From: JAVBNN01 sp031551525
GTDB lineage: Bacteria; Bacillota; Negativicutes; Acidaminococcales; JAISLQ01
Assembly (NCBI GenBank): GCA_031551525.1
Contig: JAVBNN010000036.1
Location: 1 to 35,313, forward strand
Length of the DNA: 35,313 nt
Direction: 5' to 3'
Both the position numbers and the translations under genes were made by a program. Below the pieces are notes generated by a model. It saw nothing but the letters and a program-made list of their open reading frames with translations, was not told where the DNA came from and made no database searches. How positions within the stretch are numbered: the stretch's first letter is position 1; the number at the start of each line of letters is the position of its first letter. Below are positions 8,750-15,961 of the stretch, one piece after another.

Positions 8750-9689
8750 TCTGCTTCCCTCCCGTCAGTGTCAAATAAAGTAGTGCCATACGCACAGCCA
8801 CGCCGTTTTGAACTTCCTCTCTGATCGCCGACTTATCGCCATAAGCGACCTCCGGCGATATTTCAAGACCCCTGTTCATCGGGCCGGGATGCATGATAAT
8901 GGCGTCCGGTTTGGCCAGTTTGAGACGGGCGGCGTTTAGGCCGAAGATACGCGCGTATTCGCGGGTAGTCGGAAACAGGCCAACTTTCTGGCGTTCCAGC
9001 TGGATACGCAGCACATCGATGACGTCCGCGTCTTTCAGCGCATCCTCCACCCGGTCGTGTACCGTCACGCCCAGTTTTTCCACATCGCGCGGCATCAAGG
9101 GCCGCGGCCCGGCCACATGTATCTCTACGCCCATTTTTTTCAGGCCGGCGATATTCGATCGCGCCACACGGCTGTGCAGTATGTCGCCGAGTATGGCCAT
9201 TTTGAGGCCGGCGAAACTCTTTTTATGTTGCTTTATCGTAAACATGTCGAGTAGCGCCTGAGTCGGGTGGGCATGCGCGCCGTCTCCCGCGTTCAATATG
9301 ACCGGCTCGACCGCCGCCGCCGCGTAGGCCGCCGCGCCCTCCACCGGATGGCGCATGACTATAGCGTCAAAACGCATGGCTTCCATAGTATATAGCGTGT
9401 CGCGCAGACTCTCACCCTTGGTCACGCTGGAGGTGGCGGTAGAGATATTCACCACGTCTGCGCCGAGATATTTTCCCGCCAGTTCAAAGGATGTGCGGGT
9501 GCGGGTGCTGGCCTCGTAAAACAGCGTAACGATAGACTTGCCGCGCAAAGTAGGCACCTTTTTGATATCCCGGTGAATTATCCTCTTCATTTCCTCCGCA
9601 GTCTTCAAAATCAGTTCGTACTCATCCACCGACAGCGACGCCATATCCAGGATATCGCGCCCACTCAGGGATACTTCAGCCTTCGCCAT
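8733..9689 (-). CDS. pyrB: aspartate carbamoyltransferase catalytic subunit
   Basis: PyrB joins carbamoyl phosphate to aspartate, the committed step. The 318-residue length is usual. The carbamoyl phosphate loop STRTRTSFE is at about residue 57, HPTQALLDMFT follows the active site, and PGPMNRGLEI lies near the C terminus. No regulatory pyrI is present, as in most Firmicutes, so control is expected at transcription through PyrR. It is the first gene of the operon, with AGGAGG upstream of the ATG. Confidence 0.97.
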   Translation of the reverse strand: MAKAEVSLSGRDILDMASLSVDEYELILKTAEEMKRIIHRDIKKVPTLRGKSIVTLFYEASTRTRTSFELAGKYLGADVVNISTATSSVTKGESLRDTLYTMEAMRFDAIVMRHPVEGAAAYAAAAVEPVILNAGDGAHAHPTQALLDMFTIKQHKKSFAGLKMAILGDILHSRVARSNIAGLKKMGVEIHVAGPRPLMPRDVEKLGVTVHDRVEDALKDADVIDVLRIQLERQKVGLFPTTREYARIFGLNAARLKLAKPDAIIMHPGPMNRGLEISPEVAYGDKSAIREEVQNGVAVRMALLYLTLTGGKQIETVD

Positions 9690-9733
9690 AAGCCTGCCTC
9701 CTAAAAATATTATTTCGGTTTAATTAGTGCCAA

Positions 9734-9913
9734 TCCTGACCATTCGCCGCTCCTTGCCATCCTCACCCGCAAGGGGTACGCCACATCTCTACGCGCTAAA
9801 GCACTGGAGCTGTGCAGTGGCGCCGCGGCACGCAGGAGTAGCAGGTTTTGCCGGAAGCAAAGGCCGCGTACTCCTGTGGGTACCCGAAGGGTGCACTCGG
9901 TCTCCTGACCATT
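9734..9913. repeat. structured leader insert bounded by an 11-bp direct repeat
   Basis: The 11-mer TCCTGACCATT occurs at 9734-9744 and again at 9903-9913, enclosing about 158 bases between the attenuator terminator and pyrB. The enclosed DNA is rich in inverted repeats, for example AGGAGTA/TACTCCT. I see no convincing coding frame in it. It could be a short non-autonomous repeat element with a target duplication, or a chance repeat. Confidence 0.4.
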
Positions 9914-9946
9914 AAAAAGCCTTCTTGCCACGGGCGGCAAGAAGGC
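9911..9946 (-). terminator. pyr operon attenuator (intrinsic terminator)
   Basis: On the minus strand a perfect 11-bp stem (9936-9946 with 9919-9929, loop of 6) is followed by a run of five T. It sits between the promoter and pyrB, directly after the PyrR-type site, and matches the layout of PyrR attenuators: with UMP high, PyrR holds the anti-antiterminator and this hairpin ends transcription. Confidence 0.9.
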
Positions 9947-9970
9947 ATGATAATCCTCTTTGGAAAGCTT

Positions 9971-9996
9971 CCTTACCGGCCTCTCGGGACCAGCTT
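9971..9996 (-). promoter_or_regulatory. PyrR-binding anti-antiterminator
   Basis: The minus-strand leader reads GGTCCCGAGAGGCCGG, which fits the conserved PyrR RNA loop (UCC-N-GNGAGG-Y). It lies about 25 bases before the terminator hairpin. pyrR itself is not in this window. Confidence 0.85.
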
Positions 9997-10020
9997 AAAG
10001 GTCTATGTTCAATTGACTAA

Positions 10021-10049
10021 ATTTTATCACTAGAAAAATTCAAAGTCAA
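10021..10049 (-). promoter_or_regulatory. sigma-A promoter of the pyr operon
   Basis: Minus strand: -35 TTGACT at 10044-10049, 17-base spacer, -10 TAAAAT at 10021-10026. It places the start just before the PyrR leader. Confidence 0.8.
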
Positions 10050-10058
10050 ATAAAAATA

Positions 10059-10244
10059 TCAATAGTCGGCAAACAGGCTAAGTTGCTCGCTCTTGGATGA
10101 AAGCGTGGCCGGATTGAGGGTTTTCATGCTTTTGGCATTGACCTTGCGGGCGCACAAGGGGCAGATGACGGTGGCCTTGGGCAGCGCCCAGGCAATGTGT
10201 TCCTTACAGGCCGGGCAGATGAACTGAATGAGATAATCCGCCAT
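10059..10244 (-). CDS. small zinc-ribbon protein, function unknown
   Basis: The ATG at 10244 gives 61 residues and has AAAGGAG 9 to 13 bases upstream; a longer frame to 10319 lacks a ribosome site. Two CxxC knuckles, CPAC near residue 10 and CPLC near residue 29, are spaced like a zinc ribbon. The tail is polar and ends SLFADY. Such proteins often bind nucleic acid or other proteins, but nothing here names a partner. Its stop lies just upstream of the pyr operon promoter, so it may be a separate upstream transcript reading into the pyr leader. Confidence 0.7.
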   Translation of the reverse strand: MADYLIQFICPACKEHIAWALPKATVICPLCARKVNAKSMKTLNPATLSSKSEQLSLFADY

Positions 10245-10393
10245 ACGCCTCAACTCCTTTAAAAAATCTACTGTACGGTGTTTCGCCGCCCGCCCTCCTT
10301 TTCCCTGCTGGACAAACAAGGAATTTTGGCTTACGATGTAATAAATATGCTTTTTCTAATAAATTATAGCCAATCGCCTAAGGACTTTTAAGT

Positions 10394-10431
10394 GAAAGGA
10401 ACGTAGCCGCCCGCTACGTCAGTGAACTATA
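10394..10431 (+). promoter_or_regulatory. ribosome-binding site separated from its start by a hairpin
   Basis: GAAAGGA (10394-10400) is followed at once by a 7-bp hairpin, ACGTAGC (10401-10407) with GCTACGT (10413-10419). The ATG at 10431 lies 11 bases past the stem. In linear distance the site is about 30 bases from the ATG, but folding the hairpin would bring it to a workable distance. Confidence 0.45.
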
Positions 10432-10727
10432 TGACACAGGAAGAATTAAGGGAACTATTCTCCCGGATGGGCTTTTTTGAAGTAGAAGAGGGGGACGGCG
10501 TGGTAGTATTTTGCTATGAGCCGGACGAAAACGGCCCCTACCTCATCGCCTCGGACGCTTTGGGCGAGACGCCCAAAGCGGACGCGCGTATGACCATCGC
10601 CTGTTATTCGCCAAAAGACGCTTTTTTATGGGGTCGGGAAGTAAAAAACATCAACATCCTTGCAAAACTGTATGAAAAAAGCGGCGGCGGACAGAAGTTT
10701 TTTGAAGCTTTACAGCCTCAGTCATAA
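10431..10727 (+). CDS. small hypothetical protein, 98 residues
   Basis: I do not recognise the family. The protein is acidic in its first half (QEELRELFSRMGFFEVEEGDG), then has a predicted beta-rich stretch and a basic C-terminal helix ending KFFEALQPQS. It has no signal peptide, membrane span or cysteine cluster. A GTG at 10422 in the same frame is an alternative start, but the ATG at 10431 fits the hairpin-bridged ribosome site better. It stands alone between the divergent zinc-ribbon gene and a strong shared terminator. Codon use resembles its neighbours, which supports a real gene. Confidence 0.65.
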   Translation: MTQEELRELFSRMGFFEVEEGDGVVVFCYEPDENGPYLIASDALGETPKADARMTIACYSPKDAFLWGREVKNINILAKLYEKSGGGQKFFEALQPQS

Positions 10728-10728
10728 G

Positions 10729-10761
10729 AAAATGTCCGCGACTTCAAGCCGCGGACATTTT
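10729..10761. terminator. bidirectional intrinsic terminator
   Basis: A 12-bp perfect stem (10729-10740 and 10750-10761) with A and T runs at its ends lies between two convergent genes and can serve both. Confidence 0.9.
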
Positions 10762-10782
10762 CTTATTCACCTTCGCCGGTCT

Positions 10783-11499
10783 TCATTCCAGTTCATATGC
10801 CAGTTGCACACTGGCCGATAGTTTTATGCCGCCGCCGAAGATTTGTGTGGCATCGTTCGCGGCCATGCTTTTGGCCATCCGGTATTCCGGCTGGTAGCTG
10901 CCGCCGCCGGAATTGATCACAGCGTTAGCCAGTTTACCCACGTTGCGCCCGGCGCTCCTGGCGACCAGGTTGGCTTTACGGTAGCCGTCGGCCACCGCTT
11001 CTTTCAGAAGTTCGTCTTGCAGAGCATCGTAGCCCGCCACGGCAAAGCGCACTCCGTCGAGGCGGTTGGCTCCGGCGGCAAATAGCGCGTCTATCACAGT
11101 GCCGATCTTGTCAAGGTTTTTTAGTTCGACGGTCAGGGAGTTTTCCATGGTGTAGCCCACTACCCGCCTTTGTTCATTGCGTTCTTCCGAGTAGTTGGGA
11201 TAAAGGTTAAACGAGGACGTTTTGACCGCCTGTCCGCTGATACCGTAGTCAGCGAGTGTTTTGGCTATCCTGGCGATGCTGCGCGCGTTTTCCGCCCGGG
11301 CGGCTTCGACAGTTGTGTTTTGCGTGACCACGCCCACTGTCACATAGGCAGTATCAGGAGCGACCTGCCGCTCGGCCATGCCGTTGACCGTTATGGTATC
11401 GCGTTTTTCCGCCGGCGCGGCCAGAGCCGGCGCCGCCAGCAAAAGTCCTCCTGTCAGCGCAACTGCCAAAAAAACTGCTGTTTTATTCATTAATTTCAT
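10783..11499 (-). CDS. SIMPL (DUF541/YggE-type) domain protein, exported
   Basis: The 238-residue protein begins with a signal peptide: basic MKLMNK, a hydrophobic core and an ALAAP cleavage region near residue 28. The mature part has the SIMPL pattern: ITVNGMAERQVAPDTAYVTVGV, an alternating helix/strand array and VGYTMENSLTVELKNLDKIG. YggE-like SIMPL proteins form periplasmic ring assemblies and are linked to oxidative stress tolerance, but their exact activity is unclear. The start has GGGAGGG 6 bases upstream. It lies 44 bases behind corA on the same strand and may be cotranscribed. Confidence 0.85.
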   Translation of the reverse strand: MKLMNKTAVFLAVALTGGLLLAAPALAAPAEKRDTITVNGMAERQVAPDTAYVTVGVVTQNTTVEAARAENARSIARIAKTLADYGISGQAVKTSSFNLYPNYSEERNEQRRVVGYTMENSLTVELKNLDKIGTVIDALFAAGANRLDGVRFAVAGYDALQDELLKEAVADGYRKANLVARSAGRNVGKLANAVINSGGGSYQPEYRMAKSMAANDATQIFGGGIKLSASVQLAYELE

Positions 11500-11543
11500 G
11501 CTATACCCTCCCTTTATTTATAAAGCAATTTTGCCTGCCTTTT

Positions 11544-12596
11544 TTACAACCACTTTTTATTTTTAAAATACCTCACCATGGCGAGCACGCACATGACCAT
11601 GATGGCAATAGCGGACGGATAGCCGTATTCCCAGTCGAGTTCCGGCATATATTTAAAATTCATGCCATATAGTCCCGCGATAAAAGTCACAGGGATAAAG
11701 ATGGTGGAGATGATGGTCAGTATTTTCATGACTTCATTGAGCCGGTTGCTGGCGCTCGACAGGTAGAGTTCTATCGCGCTGCCGATCATGTCCCGGTACA
11801 TATCGACCGTTTCCCACATTTGCATGACGTTTTCATAAATGTCGCGCAGATATGGTTCCATTTTGTCCGGGAAAAATTTTTCCCCTTCATTCAAAAGCTT
11901 GTGCAGCACTTCGCGCATGCCCCACAGGCTGCGTCTAAAAAGCAGTAGTTCATTTTTCAATACGCGCACGCGGTTAAAAATATCCTGGTCGGCGGTGGAG
12001 ACAAGTTCCTCGTCCAGTTCCTCCAGTTCGTCGCCAAAATTTTCGATGAAAGAATAGTAGCTGTCAACCAAAGTATCGAGAAGGGCATAGAAAACATAGC
12101 CGGCATGGCGGTTTTTTTCTTTCATTAACAAAAGCCGGTTTTCCATGGCGGTAAAGCTGTCATGCGCAGTCTCTTGCATGGTAAGCACACATTTACCTTT
12201 GAGCATGAGTACCATCTGTTCTGCGTCTATCGTAGAACCTTCCTGCCGGGCAAAGCGCTTGCCCAACACAAATATATAATCATCGTCGAGCTCTACCTTG
12301 GGGCGGGCTCCTGTGTCGAGGATGTCTTCCCGCAAGAGAGCGTGCAGTTCGAAAATATCCATCACTTTACCGGTGTTGGCGGCAGAGTTTATTCCCTTGA
12401 GGTCTACCCATATAACTTGTGTTTCCTGGTCTGCGTTAAAGGATGCAAAGTCCTCTAGCGGAAAATTAATGACCCCTTCATTTTTTAGCGCAGTACATCT
12501 TACTACCGATTCGGCCGCCGCCTCATCCCCTACATACACCAGGGAACCTGGCGGCAGGCCAGCCTTGCCGGAATGTTTCTCCACTCGTTTATACAT
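11544..12596 (-). CDS. corA: CorA-type magnesium/divalent cation channel
   Basis: CorA forms a pentameric channel that takes up Mg2+ (and Co2+/Ni2+) across the inner membrane. The 350-residue protein has a large cytosolic N-terminal domain, a long helix (ENRLLLMKEKNRH through FGDELEELDEELVS) and two C-terminal membrane spans. The selectivity motif YGMNF lies at the end of the first span, and the protein ends in the basic tail KNKKWL. The ATG is preceded by GGAGG. No M-box riboswitch is visible in the short leader, so regulation by magnesium may be through channel gating only. Confidence 0.93.
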   Translation of the reverse strand: MYKRVEKHSGKAGLPPGSLVYVGDEAAAESVVRCTALKNEGVINFPLEDFASFNADQETQVIWVDLKGINSAANTGKVMDIFELHALLREDILDTGARPKVELDDDYIFVLGKRFARQEGSTIDAEQMVLMLKGKCVLTMQETAHDSFTAMENRLLLMKEKNRHAGYVFYALLDTLVDSYYSFIENFGDELEELDEELVSTADQDIFNRVRVLKNELLLFRRSLWGMREVLHKLLNEGEKFFPDKMEPYLRDIYENVMQMWETVDMYRDMIGSAIELYLSSASNRLNEVMKILTIISTIFIPVTFIAGLYGMNFKYMPELDWEYGYPSAIAIMVMCVLAMVRYFKNKKWL

Positions 12597-12620
12597 TTTG
12601 GGACGGCCTCCAGTATTTTG

Positions 12621-12649
12621 AAAATAGGCAAATCCTTTTAGTCTGTCAA
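12621..12649 (-). promoter_or_regulatory. sigma-A promoter of corA
   Basis: Minus strand TTGACA (12644-12649), 17-base spacer, TATTTT (12621-12626), giving a very short leader before the corA ATG at 12596. Confidence 0.65.
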
Positions 12650-12725
12650 TTCTCCTTTTTTTGTAAAATCCCTGCTATTTTACGGCAAAACAGTCCTATA
12701 AAACCAAGTCTGTTTGACATTTTCC

Positions 12726-12755
12726 TTGACAAATAGACGGTTTGATTACAATAAT
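12726..12755 (+). promoter_or_regulatory. putative sigma-A promoter of the DtxR-type regulator
   Basis: TTGACA at 12726-12731 and AATAAT at 12750-12755 with an 18-base spacer; TACAAT at 12747-12752 is a competing -10. Confidence 0.45.
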
Positions 12756-12802
12756 TAGTTAATGGTATATTTATTTTCATCACTCTATTAAGGAGCCTTG
12801 CC

Positions 12803-13195
12803 ATGATCATTCAAAAACACGGCCTCACCCCTGCTATAGAAGATTATCTCGAAGCTATATATCTTTTGGATACGGAGCAAAAAGGCGTACGTTCCATCGA
12901 TGTCGCCACTAATCTTTCCGTTTCCAAACCCAGTGTAAATAAAGCCATCCACAACCTTTGCCTGTCGGGCCTCGCTACCCAGGCCAAGTATTCACTCATA
13001 CATCTTACCGATAAAGGACGGGAAAAAGCCCGTGAAGTGATAAACCGCCATTGCACCATAAAAGAATTTCTCCTGAATGTGCTTAGGGTTTCGGAACAAA
13101 CAGCCGAACAGGAGGCCTGTCTCATTGAACACGCGATGAGCAATGAGACGGTTTCAAAAATGCGTGATTTTTTAACTAAACACAGCAAAAAATAG
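12803..13195 (+). CDS. DtxR/MntR-family metal-dependent transcriptional regulator
   Basis: A 130-residue winged-helix repressor. Residues 8-70 form the DNA-binding domain (LTPAIEDYLEAIYLL, then the recognition helix SVSKPSVNKAIHNL) and 71-130 the dimerisation domain. It lacks an SH3-like third domain, as in MntR. Likely metal ligands are D14, E17, H83, C106, E109 and H110. Asp at 14 is MntR-like, while Cys106 with E109-H110 is the C-x-x-E-H arrangement of DtxR's iron site. The metal (Mn or Fe) is therefore not decided. A terminator follows at 13216. Its targets could include nearby metal transporters, but no operator was verified. Confidence 0.85.
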   Translation: MIIQKHGLTPAIEDYLEAIYLLDTEQKGVRSIDVATNLSVSKPSVNKAIHNLCLSGLATQAKYSLIHLTDKGREKAREVINRHCTIKEFLLNVLRVSEQTAEQEACLIEHAMSNETVSKMRDFLTKHSKK

Positions 13196-13215
13196 AGTAA
13201 AGTTGATATAATTAA

Positions 13216-13246
13216 CGAAAAAGAGGCAAAAAATGCCTCTTTTTCG
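13216..13246. terminator. intrinsic terminator after the DtxR-type regulator gene
   Basis: A 13-bp perfect stem (13216-13228 and 13234-13246) with a 5-base loop is followed by GGTTTTT. Confidence 0.88.
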
Positions 13247-13263
13247 GTTTTTAGCCAGAAAAT

Positions 13264-13293
13264 TTTACAAAATACACAAAAGTAGTGTAAAAT
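13264..13293 (+). promoter_or_regulatory. putative promoter of the CPA2 antiporter gene
   Basis: TTTACA (13264-13269), 18-base spacer, TAAAAT (13288-13293), about 30 bases before the ATG at 13325. Confidence 0.5.
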
Positions 13294-13324
13294 AATTATA
13301 TCCATTCTTAAACGGAGTACATTT

Positions 13325-15628
13325 ATGACCCATCTACCAGAGCTCATTTCCGACCTGGCTCTTATACTCATAGCGGCAGGCATTACCACGCTAGTATTTA
13401 AAAAACTCAAACAACCATTGGTTTTGGGTTACATCGTAGCGGGTTTTTTGGCCGGGCCGCATTTTGATTTGTTTTTTACAGTCGCCGGTAAAGACAATAT
13501 CCATACCTGGGCAGAAATAGGTATCATTTTCCTGCTGTTCGCATTAGGGTTGGAGTTCAGCCTCAAAAAGCTAAGCAGTGTAGGACATACAGCCGTCATC
13601 ACTGCCATTACCGAAGTCCTTTCCATGTTGGTCATTGGCTATGGCGCGGCACAGCTCATGGGCTGGAATGTCATGGACAGCATATTCCTTGGCGGCATGC
13701 TCTCCATGTCTTCCACCACTATCATCATCAAGGCTTTTGATGATTTGAAACTCAAGGGGCAGAGATTTACCGAGTTGGTCTTTGGTTCACTGATCGTTGA
13801 GGATATAGCCGGCATCGTCATGATGGTCATGCTGTCCACCATGGCCGGTTCGGCTGAAGTTTCAGAACTGCACATGCTGGCCAGTCTCGCCAAGCTGTCC
13901 TTTTTTCTCATATTGTGGTTCCTTATGGGCATATTCATAATACCCATATTTTTCCGTTATGTGCGTAAAGACATGAATGACGAGACCATGCTCATCGTTG
14001 CGCTGGGCATGTGCCTCGGCATGGTAGTGCTGGCCAATTATATAGGCTTTTCATCTGCGTTGGGCGCTTTTATTACCGGTTCCATACTGTCGGGTACCCG
14101 TGAATCCGACCGCATAGAACATCTTCTAGCGCCGGTAAAAGATTTATTTGGCGCGGTGTTTTTTGTTTCTGTCGGTATGATGGTCGATCCTGCCCATCTC
14201 GTGACCTACGCTTTTCCGATTTTTGTCGTGGTAATAGCCACCATCATCGGGAAGTTAATATTTTCTTCGCTGGGCCTTCTTTTGTCCGGCGAAGATCTAA
14301 AAACCTCCTTGCAGGGGGGCTTTAGCCTGGCGCAAATCGGCGAATTCGCTTTCATTATAGCGGGCCTGGGCCTGAGCCTTGGCATTACCAGCGACTTTAT
14401 CTATCCCATCGTAGTCGCGGTTTCAGTGATAACCACCTTTACCACCCCGTTTTTTGTAGGACTGGCCGCTCCGGCTCACACCTACCTGCAACAAAAATTG
14501 CCGACGGCAGCCAAAGATTTTCTCGACAGATATACCAGCGAAACTCCGGCCAGCGAGAAGAAAGACCGTGATTGGCGGGCTTTTCTCAAGCAGTATTTTA
14601 CCACGCTCGTCATACACTCGGTCATACTTACCGCTATAGTCTTTCTCGCCTTCAGTTACGGCCCCCTTATCTCACGCAATATCCCCGGTGTCCTCGGCAT
14701 CACAATCGAAACTATCGTGCCGCTTGTTTTGATGTCGCCTTTTTTAAAAGACCTTCTGTTCAATAAAAATAGCCGCCCCGAGCTGGTAGCCACCCTGTGG
14801 TTCAAGAAAAAGAACTACCGCCTGCCGCTGCTGGTGCTGCTCTTATTGCGCGTTGTCATAGCCATAGCCTTCATACTGGTAATACTTTTTAAGTTCCTGC
14901 CTATACATCCTATATTGACGCTGCTTTTAGCTTTTGCCATCGCCAACTTCATATATTCGTCCGATTGGCTGCTCGGCCAGTATTTGCGCCTCGAGGCCAG
15001 CTTCATCATAAACCTTAATGAAAAACACTTGCGCGAGCGTAAACTCCTGGCTACCAGTAGCGGACAAAACAATCAGTCCTACTGGCTTGATCAGGAGCTG
15101 CACATAGCAATGCTCCGCCTTGACGGAGTACCTAACTGTACTGGCAGGATGCTAAAAGACCTAGGGTTTCGTGAAAAGATCGGCGTTAATATCATCCAGA
15201 TAATCCGAGGCGGCAAGCATATAGACATGCCGGGGGGCAAAGTTACCCTAAAAGACTGCGATACACTCATCATCCTCGGTACAGAGGCACAAATAAAGCT
15301 GTTTTGCGATACTTACGGAAAAGGCTTTACCGAACTGCACGAGCGCATAACGCTGCGTGACTTTGTAATGCAGCAGTCCGAGCAACACGAAAGTTCCCCT
15401 CTTTTGTGCTGTGCGATCGTGGTGGATGAAAAATCAGACCTGATCGGCAAGAGCATAAAAGACTCCGAGATCCGCGATGAGTGGCACTGTCTGGTGCTCG
15501 GCCTCGAGCGCGGCGTATACACTACCATAAACCCGCATATTTCATTGATTTTCCAAAAAAATGACATACTCTGGGTCATCGGCAAGCAGGAAATGATCGG
15601 CGAGCTGGCCAGAGAAGACTTGCTATAA
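13325..15628 (+). CDS. CPA2-family cation:proton antiporter with two TrkA-C domains
   Basis: The 767-residue protein begins with a KefB/NhaS-like antiporter bundle (about residues 5-385): LVLGYIVAGFLAGP, a GIIFLLFALGLEFS helix and GSLIVEDIAGIV with the conserved ED pair of the transport site. A further hydrophobic bundle of about four spans follows (roughly 425-560). The cytosolic tail holds two TrkA-C-like units, one around ELHIAMLRLDGVPNCTGRML and one around CCAIVVDEKSDLIGKS, each with a TLIILG/ILWVIG strand. No NAD-binding TrkA-N domain is seen between them. It probably exchanges K+ or Na+ for protons under ligand control by the tail. The start has CGGAG upstream. It appears to be a single-gene unit. 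Confidence 0.88.
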   Translation: MTHLPELISDLALILIAAGITTLVFKKLKQPLVLGYIVAGFLAGPHFDLFFTVAGKDNIHTWAEIGIIFLLFALGLEFSLKKLSSVGHTAVITAITEVLSMLVIGYGAAQLMGWNVMDSIFLGGMLSMSSTTIIIKAFDDLKLKGQRFTELVFGSLIVEDIAGIVMMVMLSTMAGSAEVSELHMLASLAKLSFFLILWFLMGIFIIPIFFRYVRKDMNDETMLIVALGMCLGMVVLANYIGFSSALGAFITGSILSGTRESDRIEHLLAPVKDLFGAVFFVSVGMMVDPAHLVTYAFPIFVVVIATIIGKLIFSSLGLLLSGEDLKTSLQGGFSLAQIGEFAFIIAGLGLSLGITSDFIYPIVVAVSVITTFTTPFFVGLAAPAHTYLQQKLPTAAKDFLDRYTSETPASEKKDRDWRAFLKQYFTTLVIHSVILTAIVFLAFSYGPLISRNIPGVLGITIETIVPLVLMSPFLKDLLFNKNSRPELVATLWFKKKNYRLPLLVLLLLRVVIAIAFILVILFKFLPIHPILTLLLAFAIANFIYSSDWLLGQYLRLEASFIINLNEKHLRERKLLATSSGQNNQSYWLDQELHIAMLRLDGVPNCTGRMLKDLGFREKIGVNIIQIIRGGKHIDMPGGKVTLKDCDTLIILGTEAQIKLFCDTYGKGFTELHERITLRDFVMQQSEQHESSPLLCCAIVVDEKSDLIGKSIKDSEIRDEWHCLVLGLERGVYTTINPHISLIFQKNDILWVIGKQEMIGELAREDLL

Positions 15629-15636
15629 AAGAGTGT

Positions 15637-15665
15637 TTGACAAGAATATTGCCCGGGTATATAAT
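15637..15665 (+). promoter_or_regulatory. consensus sigma-A promoter of the T-box operon
   Basis: TTGACA (15637-15642), 17-base spacer, TATAAT (15660-15665): both hexamers are perfect, so the operon is controlled by the leader rather than by initiation. Confidence 0.92.
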
Positions 15666-15671
15666 CAAAAG

Positions 15672-15920
15672 CAATCGAATAGTCAAGAGCGTTGAAACGC
15701 ATATAGTAGTACTCAACAGCGACAAATATAGAGAGTGGCCGGCCGGTGTAAGGCCACAGACTGCAGAGTATGAATTTCGGGCGCGGAGCTTCTGCCGGAA
15801 ACGGCAGCGTAACAGGCGATAACGAACAGCGAGGCGTTCCCCTTTTCATCTGCCGGGGAACGTAAATCAAGGTGGTAACACGGTAACATCCGTCCTTTGG
15901 GTCGGATGTTTTTTATTTTT
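15672..15920 (+). promoter_or_regulatory. T-box riboswitch, specifier reads phenylalanine
   Basis: Stem I: AGTA (15705-15708) and GAA (15772-15774) form the S-turn beside a perfect 6-bp helix GTACTC/GAGTAT (15709-15714, 15766-15771). The distal part has the typical AGAGAG and GGTGTAA loops (around 15729-15751). The specifier follows GAA: TTC at 15776-15778 (or TTT one base earlier), phenylalanine in either register. The antiterminator has AAGG (15869-15872), the bulge TGGTAAC, ACGG (15880-15883) and the partners CCGTCCTT (15890-15897). Bulge TGGT would pair with an ACCA tRNA end, as in tRNA-Phe. The competing terminator is AACATCCG/CGGATGTT (15885-15892, 15903-15910) followed by T residues. 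Confidence 0.9.
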
Positions 15921-15961
15921 ATAGCATGGATTTATAAAAAATATGTGTGAGGTGCGGTAGT

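Noticed and set aside
9710..9940. A 76-codon minus-strand frame in the pyr leader
   Set aside because: It runs through the attenuator hairpin, lacks a ribosome site and resembles no protein; the DNA is better read as structured leader.
12597..12800. Magnesium M-box riboswitch before corA
   Set aside because: The promoter leaves a leader of only about 20 bases, too short for an M-box.
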